Shown here in pieces: positions 1 through 5,204 of a DNA stretch of 6,666 nucleotides. Each line of letters opens with the position of its first letter. Position 1 is the stretch's first letter. The DNA is from an uncultured Alphaproteobacteria bacterium. Lineage in GTDB: Bacteria > Pseudomonadota > Alphaproteobacteria > Rhizobiales > Rhizobiaceae. The stretch spans positions 1 to 6,666 of the forward strand of contig CAKMZG010000143.1 of NCBI GenBank assembly GCA_929200335.1. The letters are read 5' to 3'. Under the pieces are notes generated by a model, which had not been told where the DNA came from, searched no databases, and saw nothing but the letters and a program-made list of their open reading frames with translations. Both the position numbers and the translations under genes were made by a program.

Positions 1-3
1 GCT

Positions 4-390
4 CTAGTAGGCTGACCCCTCTTCCCCGTTTAAATTATGACTTTCAGTGCCAACCAGTGGCGGGTTAAACACACTTACCAAGATGAGATCACTGTTTTTT
101 CCACCACGTAAGAAATGGCGATCATGGTTATCCAAAACATAGATATCACCTTTACGGATAGGATAGATTTTTCCATCCATATCCTCCACTTCCCCTTCAC
201 CATCAATACAATAACATGCTTCTAAATGATTGCGATAATGCAACTCAGATTCAGTGCCCGCGCGAACAACAGTATGACAAACCGTAAAACCCATTTGATC
301 AACTTCCGTTAACAAACGGTGGCTTGTACCATTGCCCCATTCAACAAATTTATCAGTGCTTTCCACATCATTTAAAGAACGAACAAACAT
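4..390 (-). CDS. ectC: EctC-family cupin (L-ectoine synthase homologue)
   Basis: This 128-residue protein belongs to the EctC family, small cytosolic cupins that cyclise N-gamma-acetyl-diaminobutyrate to the compatible solute ectoine. Length and overall pattern match the family: HYRNHLEACYC (51-61), GEGEVE (64-69), DGKIYPI (72-78), GDIYVLDNHDRHFLRGG (81-97) and VFNPPLVGTESH (107-118). The expected iron ligands are present as Glu57, Tyr84 and His92. The ATG is supported by a GGAG six bases upstream (397-400). Oddities: EctC normally ends an ectABC operon, but here the upstream neighbour is a divergent LysR gene, so this gene heads its own transcript. By hand alignment the usual Trp near residue 21 is Gly, the usual Asn near 38 is Cys, and the usual Cys near 105 is Ser. 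It may be a solitary EctC with altered activity. The family call is firm; ectoine production by this gene alone is not. Confidence 0.85.
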   Translation of the reverse strand: MFVRSLNDVESTDKFVEWGNGTSHRLLTEVDQMGFTVCHTVVRAGTESELHYRNHLEACYCIDGEGEVEDMDGKIYPIRKGDIYVLDNHDRHFLRGGKNSDLILVSVFNPPLVGTESHNLNGEEGSAY

Positions 391-406
391 GTATTTCTCC
401 AGTGTT

Positions 407-435
407 AGTATAATTTATCAATTAGAGCATCACAC
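407..435 (-). promoter_or_regulatory. possible sigma-70-type promoter of ectC
   Basis: Read on the minus strand, a TATACT -10 box (407-412, five of six to consensus) lies 17 bp downstream of a weak -35 box GTGTGA (430-435, three of six). This would start transcription shortly before the GGAG ribosome site of the ectC-like gene. The poor -35 box is what one expects of an activator-dependent promoter, but this is a hand match only. Confidence 0.3.
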
Positions 436-447
436 GCTAGCATCACA
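427..447. repeat. 8-bp direct repeat over the ectC -35 region, possible regulator site
   Basis: GCATCACA occurs at 427-434 and again at 440-447, a period of 13 bp, with the palindrome GCTAGC (436-441) between and overlapping. The repeat covers the proposed -35 box of the ectC-like gene and lies in the gap between that gene and the divergent LysR gene. Such placement suits an operator for the neighbouring regulator. The repeat is directly visible; its function is inferred. Confidence 0.35.
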
Positions 448-569
448 GCATAACCTATAAATCTAACAGCCCTTGCTTTCTTGCGCATTTCTCTTCTAAA
501 TTGAACTACCAGACACAAAAAAAGCCGACAAATGATCTTTTTTAAACTTACTTGTTAGAAAAACTTACA

Positions 570-1445
570 ATGAAACTACCGCCACTAACTGCAATAAGGG
601 CTTTTGAGGCCGCTGCCCGTCACCTGTCTTTTTCAAAGGCTGGAGATGAATTATTTGTAACCCATGCCGCTGTTAGCCATCAGATTAAAAATTTAGAAAT
701 TTGGCTAGAGACAGAGCTTTTTCTACGCAAAGGGCGTAGCGTGGAGCTAACCCGTGCAGGTGAAATGCTATTTAATAAAGTATCCTATGCCTTTGTAGAA
801 ATTGAAGAGGCTTGCAATCGAATAAAAGCGCTTGAAGGCAAAGAAACCCTTACCGTTGGTTGCATTCCATCAATTGCTAGCCGTTGGTTAGTGCCAAACC
901 TGAATGATTTCACAACGACACATCCACAATTTAATGTGCAAGTGGTTTATGCAATCACAGATCAAAAACTTTCAGACCAAGGTCTTGATGTTCTGATTGC
1001 GCTGGGTGCAGAAGACACTCTTGGTGTTCAATCCGTTAAATTATTACCCAGAACAACTAAGCCTGTATGCAGCCCTTCATTCTTTGCTAAATACAAACAT
1101 CTAAATTCACCTACGGTCATTTCAAATGCTCCCCTTCTACACGATGAAAATAAGGAAGGTTGGAAAAACTGGTTTCAAGCAGCCGAAACGAAATGGTCAG
1201 CCGATGACAATTGGCCAGTTTACCAAGATTTCAATCTTCTTGTAACAGCCGCCTTAGCAGGCCATGGCGTTGCCCTATGCCCAGTTGATGCTTTTAGAAT
1301 AGAAATTGAAAGGGGGGACTTAATTGTGCTTTCAGAAATTGCAATAAATGAAAATGCGGCTTATTTCGTACGCCACCGAAAAGCTGCAAGCCCCGCTGTT
1401 TTTAAGTTTGTGCAATGGTTTACAAATTTTGTTAAAGTGGCCTAG
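570..1445 (+). CDS. LysR-type transcriptional regulator, GcvA-like
   Basis: A 291-residue DNA-binding regulator of the LysR family. The N-terminal winged helix-turn-helix (about residues 4-65) is of the GcvA type, with LPPLTAIRAFEAAARHLSFS, then AGDELFVTHAAVSHQIKNLE and an LTRAGE strand. The remainder (about 90-290) is the periplasmic-binding-like effector domain that senses a small molecule. The ATG at 570 is chosen because GcvA-like proteins typically begin M-x-LPPL; an in-frame TTG at 552 has no ribosome site and would add six unsupported residues. No strong Shine-Dalgarno is seen before the ATG either. The gene is divergent from the ectC-like gene across 179 bp, the classical LysR-target arrangement, so that gene is the likely target. 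The inducer cannot be told from sequence. Family call is firm, the GcvA subgroup likely. Confidence 0.9.
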   Translation: MKLPPLTAIRAFEAAARHLSFSKAGDELFVTHAAVSHQIKNLEIWLETELFLRKGRSVELTRAGEMLFNKVSYAFVEIEEACNRIKALEGKETLTVGCIPSIASRWLVPNLNDFTTTHPQFNVQVVYAITDQKLSDQGLDVLIALGAEDTLGVQSVKLLPRTTKPVCSPSFFAKYKHLNSPTVISNAPLLHDENKEGWKNWFQAAETKWSADDNWPVYQDFNLLVTAALAGHGVALCPVDAFRIEIERGDLIVLSEIAINENAAYFVRHRKAASPAVFKFVQWFTNFVKVA

Positions 1446-1454
1446 TGCGTGTAG

Positions 1455-1478
1455 CGTTTAGGTGGTTGAACCTAAACG
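1455..1478. other. stem-loop at the outer end of the intergenic repeat
   Basis: CGTTTAGGT (1455-1463) and ACCTAAACG (1470-1478) form a perfect 9-bp stem with a 6-base loop. It begins ten bases after the LysR stop codon. No T-run follows on either strand, so it is not a convincing intrinsic terminator, though it could protect or attenuate the mRNA end. Its right arm is also the first nine bases of the dispersed repeat, so it is probably part of that element. Confidence 0.55.
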
Positions 1479-1548
1479 AGAACTATTCGTACAAATAAAA
1501 GAATCTAGAGCGGTGTTTTGAATTCACATAAGCGCATCAAGCTCTAGA
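1470..1548 (+). repeat. dispersed palindromic intergenic repeat, copy A
   Basis: The 60 bases 1470-1529 match the reverse complement of 6607-6666 at 55 positions without gaps, and all five differences are transitions. Similarity continues after a one-base gap to 1540 (AGCGCATCAA against AGTGCATTAA). Within this copy TCTAGAGC (1504-1511) and GCTCTAGA (1541-1548) form 8-bp inverted arms, so the transcript could fold. It sits between the LysR stop and the hemW stop, that is, between two converging genes. It codes for nothing visible and resembles the CTAGAGC-type palindromic intergenic repeats I recall from Rhizobiales genomes. Confidence 0.8.
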
Positions 1549-1581
1549 GTTTGAAGCTCTAAGGTTAGGATCTGCTGCTCA

Positions 1582-2745
1582 TTATATAGCCAATTTTGCT
1601 ATGATGCTATTTAGCACAGGCCAGCCTTTATCGCTCACTCTTAAGCGACCATTTCCCAACCAAATTATATATCCATCGGCTTGCAACTCATCCAGCACAG
1701 CTTGATCAAATCCATCACCTTTCAAGGCTTCATAGCGCCTCACATCAAAACCTTCTTTCAGACGCAAGCCCATCAACAGCATCTCGTCTAAATAATCGCC
1801 ATCTGATAATAAATCGCGGGTGATAACTCCATGCCCTTGATTTTCAACCAAATCCAACCAAGTTTCGGGATGGCGTTCGCAAATGCTGGCATATTTGCCC
1901 TGATTAGTTGTAATTCGCCCATGAGCGCCAGCACCAATACCCACATAATCTTGATACCGCCAATAGGTGAGATTATGCAGACACTCAGCACCTTCGCGCG
2001 CATGATTGGATATCTCATAGGCGGGCAAGCCCCGCGCTTTTGTGATCTCGCGGGTTAACTCATAAAGATCAGCCCCCGTATCATCGTCTACGGTTAATAT
2101 TTTACCCATTTGAGTAAGATCATAAAAGCGCGTCCCCTCTTCAATCGTCAATTGATAAAGCGACAAATGATCAGCGGTCAAATCGATGGCGCGATTAAGC
2201 TCACTCTCCCACCCATCAAGGGTTTGCCCTGCACGACCATAAATCAGATCAAATGAAATTCGAGGAAAATTTTCTCGTGCCAATTCAATTGCAGCAATGG
2301 CCTCACTCACTGAATGCTGCCGCCCAAGACTGCGCAGAACTTCATCGTCAAGCGCCTGCACTCCAAGGGATACACGATTAACCCCCGCCTTACGATAAGC
2401 TACAAACCTATCGGCTTCCACGCTGGTGGGATTAGCCTCCATTGAAATTTCAACATCATCAGCAAGTTGCCAATTTGCAGCTATACCCTTGATGATAGCT
2501 GCAATGGTCTCACCCTCCATCAAAGAGGGCGTACCACCCCCAAAGAAGATGCTAGTAACCATACGATTGGGGGATTGAGCCGCAAAATATTCAAGTTCTC
2601 GTAAGAAAGCAGCCACATAGCGTTTTTGATTAATCGCCTTATGGCGTACATGGGAATTGAAATCGCAATAGGGACACTTTGCTTTGCAAAATGGCCAATG
2701 CACATAGATCCCAAATAGCTTATTTTGTTCTATGCTTGTAGGCAT
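1582..2745 (-). CDS. hemW: HemW, radical SAM heme chaperone
   Basis: A 387-residue radical-SAM protein, close to the family's usual length of about 380. HemW binds heme and an iron-sulfur cluster and is thought to deliver heme to respiratory enzymes; it was long annotated as an oxygen-independent coproporphyrinogen oxidase. The cluster motif C-x3-C-x2-C is at Cys20, Cys24 and Cys27, followed by Asp-Phe. True HemN has a fourth Cys there, so HemW is the better name. GGGTPS (69-74) binds SAM, HNLTYW (257-262) is the HemW heme-associated motif, and GIGAGAHG (269-276) is conserved. The C-terminal HemN_C winged region is complete. The ATG lies inside the 3' end of rdgB (16-bp overlap) with no clear ribosome site of its own, so translation is probably coupled to rdgB. 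The rdgB-hemW order is common in alphaproteobacteria. Confidence 0.95.
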   Translation of the reverse strand: MPTSIEQNKLFGIYVHWPFCKAKCPYCDFNSHVRHKAINQKRYVAAFLRELEYFAAQSPNRMVTSIFFGGGTPSLMEGETIAAIIKGIAANWQLADDVEISMEANPTSVEADRFVAYRKAGVNRVSLGVQALDDEVLRSLGRQHSVSEAIAAIELARENFPRISFDLIYGRAGQTLDGWESELNRAIDLTADHLSLYQLTIEEGTRFYDLTQMGKILTVDDDTGADLYELTREITKARGLPAYEISNHAREGAECLHNLTYWRYQDYVGIGAGAHGRITTNQGKYASICERHPETWLDLVENQGHGVITRDLLSDGDYLDEMLLMGLRLKEGFDVRRYEALKGDGFDQAVLDELQADGYIIWLGNGRLRVSDKGWPVLNSIIAKLAI

Positions 2746-3362
2746 TGATCAACAAATAACTTAAAAGCGCGGGAGCGGTGAGAAAGTGGATCACCGCTCA
2801 CATTCCCATGTTTTTCTTCTGCGCTCATTTCAGCAAATGTGCGAGTCTCGCCCTCAGGCTGGAACATCGGATCATACCCAAAGCCTTGATCGCCACGCGG
2901 CGGCCATACAGCCTCCCCATGAACCTCACCCCGGAAATATTCCGCATGCCCATCAGGCCAAGCAAGGCAAATAACTGAGACAAAATAAGCCCCCGTATTT
3001 TCCTTGCCACTCAGTTTATTAGCAGCTTGCAATTTTTCAATCACATTGCGCATAGCCATATTAAAATCTTTAGATACTCCCGCCCAACGCGCAGAATATA
3101 ACCCAGGATCATCGTTTATTGCTTTTACGCAAAATCCGCTATCATCGGAAAGCGCAGGCAAGCCCGTGGTTTTCGCCGCAGCATGAGCTTTAAGATAGGC
3201 ATTGGCTTCAAAAGTCGTGCCTGTTTCCTCTGGCTCATGAAGATCAAGTTCAAGGGCAGATTTTATCTCAATATCATAGGGCGCAACAAGATCAGCTATC
3301 TCACGCAATTTACCCTTGTTATGAGAAGCAACAACCAATGTTTTTGTATCTAATTTGCGCAT
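2730..3362 (-). CDS. rdgB: RdgB/HAM1 family dITP/XTP pyrophosphatase
   Basis: A 210-residue house-cleaning enzyme that hydrolyses dITP, ITP and XTP to the monophosphate and pyrophosphate, keeping deaminated purines out of nucleic acids. Numbered from the chosen ATG, the family signatures are all visible: SHNKGKLREI near residues 13-22, LSDDSG with the catalytic acidic residues near 71-76, GFGYDPMF near 160, and SHRSRAF close to the C-terminus. The ATG at 3362 is chosen because the protein then begins MRKLDTKTLVVASHN, the usual alphaproteobacterial start. The upstream in-frame GTG (3395) falls on the proposed -10 box, and the ATG at 3386 would add eight unsupported residues. An AGG lies six bases before the chosen ATG. 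The gene leads the rdgB-hemW operon. Its frequent upstream partner rph is not here; a divergent adenylation gene takes that place. Confidence 0.95.
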   Translation of the reverse strand: MRKLDTKTLVVASHNKGKLREIADLVAPYDIEIKSALELDLHEPEETGTTFEANAYLKAHAAAKTTGLPALSDDSGFCVKAINDDPGLYSARWAGVSKDFNMAMRNVIEKLQAANKLSGKENTGAYFVSVICLAWPDGHAEYFRGEVHGEAVWPPRGDQGFGYDPMFQPEGETRTFAEMSAEEKHGNVSGDPLSHRSRAFKLFVDQCLQA

Positions 3363-3394
3363 GGAAAGCCTATTTATAAATTTCATATTAAGCA

Positions 3395-3423
3395 CTTATA
3401 AGCCCAGACTTATTTATGAGCAA
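3395..3423 (-). promoter_or_regulatory. likely promoter of the rdgB-hemW operon
   Basis: On the minus strand TTGCTC (3418-3423) and TATAAG (3395-3400, five of six to the -10 consensus) are separated by exactly 17 bp. The predicted transcript would start near 3388, about 25 bases before the ATG at 3362. This fits a housekeeping sigma factor and supports the shorter start for RdgB. Hand match only. Confidence 0.4.
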
Positions 3424-3461
3424 GGCGCCATATGACGAATACGTGACCAAAAGCGATTTAA

Positions 3462-3475
3462 TGTGATTTCTCACA
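3462..3475. promoter_or_regulatory. TGTGA/TCACA dyad, candidate operator
   Basis: TGTGA (3462-3466) and TCACA (3471-3475) are perfect inverted 5-bp arms separated by TTTC. The dyad is about 60 bp before the adenylation gene and overlaps the proposed -35 box of that gene, where a bound protein could block or recruit polymerase. The half-sites resemble those of CRP/FNR-family proteins, but their classical spacer is six (CRP) or four (FNR, with TTGAT arms), so the regulator cannot be named. Confidence 0.3.
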
Positions 3476-3496
3476 AAATGCTATTCATGATTAAAT
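3468..3496 (+). promoter_or_regulatory. possible promoter of the adenylation/flavoprotein operon
   Basis: TTCTCA (3468-3473, four of six) and TTAAAT (3491-3496, four of six) are 17 bp apart, giving a predicted start near 3503 and a leader of roughly 34 bases. An alternative -10 TAATAT at 3511-3516 has no good -35 partner. The match is modest. Confidence 0.27.
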
Positions 3497-3524
3497 TCTT
3501 GTTGGGGATGTAATATTAACAAAC

Positions 3525-3530
3525 AGAGGA
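3525..3530 (+). promoter_or_regulatory. ribosome binding site of the adenylation gene
   Basis: AGAGGA lies six bases before the ATG at 3537, the clearest Shine-Dalgarno in the window. It fixes the start and suggests efficient initiation at the head of the operon. Confidence 0.7.
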
Positions 3531-3536
3531 AATCTC

Positions 3537-5204
3537 ATGAATCCTATATTAAATAACCAAGAGAATGCAGTCGAACAATTATATGATTTTAAAATTAATT
3601 CTAACTTTCATACTGAGAAAGTAAAAAAATGGAAAAGCCAACAGGCTCCCATCCAAGATCTAACAGTTAAAGACAGAGAATTATTTTCAAAATATGGATT
3701 TGGCTCACAAGTAAAACCTCTTTTTTCTACCATCTCTAATGGCATTGCCCATTATATCAAAACCCAAGGTTATGCGACTGCTGTTGAGTGTGGAAACAAA
3801 AAGATTACCTATAAAGAGTTGGACAAAGCCTCTAATAGGCTTGCCAATCAATTGCTAAATGCCGGTGTGAAACGAGGCGATGCAGTATGCCTTTATTTAT
3901 ATAGATCTATCCCCATGGTGGTTGGAATATTAGCAGCTATGAAAATAGGTGCGGCCTATGTACCACAGCATGTAGGTGTGGCTCCAATTAAAAGCATGAG
4001 ATATATCGCTAAAACAACACAAGCAAAAGTCATCATGACACTCTCAAATCTTATGGATAAAATCCCCGTTGAGAAAGATCAGACTGTATTAAAAATTGAT
4101 GAAATAATGAAGGATTCAACTTTAGATTCTGATCTATCATTGCCTAAATCACTTAGAGCACGCCCCAAAAATACCTGTATGATTCTTTTCACATCCGGCA
4201 CTACTGGCGTACCAAACGGGGTACAAGTAACTCATCAAAATCTTGCCAATATTTTACTAACTGCACCAGGCAACCTTGGCATACGACCAGGCATACGTGT
4301 AGGACAAATTCTATCCATTGCATTTGATATGGCTGCTTGGGAAACATTAGGCTGCCTTGCAAATGGTGGAACATTGGTTATTCGCGGCAAAAGTATTCAA
4401 GAGACTGCTGAAAAGGTAGATGTATTAATTGCTACACCATCCATTTTAAATTCACTCGATGCATCATCTTGCCAACAGATTAAAACCGTAGCAGTAGCAG
4501 GAGAGCCGTGCCCAAGACCACTTGCAGATTTATGGAGTGGATTTTGCCGCTTCTATAATTCATGTGGGCCAACTGAAACCACCATCATCAATACTGCTGA
4601 ACCTCATTATCCAGATAAAAGCTTTCTAAGCATTGGACGCCCAACCCCAAATAATACCGTTTATATTTTAGATGAAGATCTAAACCCATTGCCTATAGGC
4701 GAGAAAGGTGAAATGTGGGCAGGAGGTGATTGTGTGACCAAAGGCTATCTTGCCAATGATGAATTAAATGCAGAACGTTATCGCCCTGATCCATTTTTAG
4801 GCGGTGATCACATAATGTTCAAAACCCGAGATCTTGGTCGCTGGACAGAAACCGGAGAGCTCGAACATTGGGGCCGCGTCGATGATATGGTGAAAATCAG
4901 AGGATTTCGTGTAGAACTAGACGGGGTTACTAATATATTAGAATGTATCGATAATTGTGAACAAGCAGTAACTCTAAAATATGATAATAAAACATTAGTT
5001 TCTTTTCTTACTCCAGAAAATACTAATATAGAAGCTGCACGTAAGGGAGCAGAAAAGGCTTTGCCTTATTATGCTGTTCCAGAATTTATCATCGCACAAG
5101 AAACATTGCCTAGAACTGATCGTGGTAAAATTGATAAACGTAAATTACTAGAGCTAGCCAGAACCCATATTGAGGAAAAAAATAATGACCATGCAAGCAA
5201 TTGA
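3537..5204 (+). CDS. stand-alone NRPS-type adenylation enzyme (ANL family), TmpL-like
   Basis: A 555-residue ANL-superfamily enzyme expected to activate a carboxylic acid with ATP as an acyl-AMP. The NRPS core motifs appear in order: A1 ITYKELD (90-96), A2 MKIGAAYVP (135-143), A3 FTSGTTGVPNG (218-228), A4 FDMAAWE (263-269), A5 YNSCGPTETT (340-349), A6 GEMWAGGDCVTKGYL (391-405), A7 FKTRDLGRW (428-436), A8 GRVDDMVKIRGFRVEL (446-461), A9 LPYYAVPEF (509-517) and A10 RGKIDKRKL, with the catalytic Lys at 531. Asp264 matches the residue that holds the alpha-amino group in amino-acid-activating A-domains. Oddities: A3 has Asn where Lys is usual, A7 has Arg where Gly is usual, there is an N-terminal extension of about 60 residues, and no carrier domain follows. 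The next gene, overlapping by 20 bp, is a membrane flavoprotein, so the product is probably handed on or reduced there. Substrate unknown. Confidence 0.85.
   Translation: MNPILNNQENAVEQLYDFKINSNFHTEKVKKWKSQQAPIQDLTVKDRELFSKYGFGSQVKPLFSTISNGIAHYIKTQGYATAVECGNKKITYKELDKASNRLANQLLNAGVKRGDAVCLYLYRSIPMVVGILAAMKIGAAYVPQHVGVAPIKSMRYIAKTTQAKVIMTLSNLMDKIPVEKDQTVLKIDEIMKDSTLDSDLSLPKSLRARPKNTCMILFTSGTTGVPNGVQVTHQNLANILLTAPGNLGIRPGIRVGQILSIAFDMAAWETLGCLANGGTLVIRGKSIQETAEKVDVLIATPSILNSLDASSCQQIKTVAVAGEPCPRPLADLWSGFCRFYNSCGPTETTIINTAEPHYPDKSFLSIGRPTPNNTVYILDEDLNPLPIGEKGEMWAGGDCVTKGYLANDELNAERYRPDPFLGGDHIMFKTRDLGRWTETGELEHWGRVDDMVKIRGFRVELDGVTNILECIDNCEQAVTLKYDNKTLVSFLTPENTNIEAARKGAEKALPYYAVPEFIIAQETLPRTDRGKIDKRKLLELARTHIEEKNNDHASN
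5172..5175 (+). promoter_or_regulatory. ribosome binding site inside the adenylation gene, sets the flavoprotein start
   Basis: GAGG lies nine bases before the ATG at 5185 and within the coding end of the adenylation gene. It favours ATG 5185 over TTG 5170, which overlaps the site itself, and over ATG 5191, which is 15 bases away. The placement indicates coupled translation of the two proteins. Confidence 0.6.

Noticed and set aside
518..543. AAAAAAG/CTTTTTT hairpin upstream of the LysR gene, as a terminator
   Set aside because: The stem is almost all A-T with a 12-base loop, and no gene ends there on either strand.
552..569. TTG at 552 as the start of the LysR gene
   Set aside because: No ribosome site precedes it, and GcvA-like proteins normally begin at the M-x-LPPL encoded from ATG 570.
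1582..2745. Oxygen-independent coproporphyrinogen III oxidase HemN
   Set aside because: The fourth Cys of the HemN cluster motif is Phe29 here, and the HNLTYW heme motif and length fit HemW.
1788..3186. Short open frames opposite or alternate to hemW and rdgB
   Set aside because: They lie wholly within well-supported genes, have no ribosome sites or recognisable domains, and are reading-frame shadows.
3363..3395. GTG at 3395 or ATG at 3386 as the start of RdgB
   Set aside because: The GTG overlaps the proposed -10 box, and the extra residues are not part of the RdgB family pattern, which begins at MRKLDTK.
5170..5184. TTG at 5170 as the start of the membrane flavoprotein
   Set aside because: The GAGG ribosome site falls on that codon; it is correctly placed for ATG 5185 instead.
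4950..5204. Carrier (thiolation) domain at the end of the adenylation protein
   Set aside because: Only about 24 residues follow the A10 lysine and no LGG-x-S phosphopantetheine motif is present.
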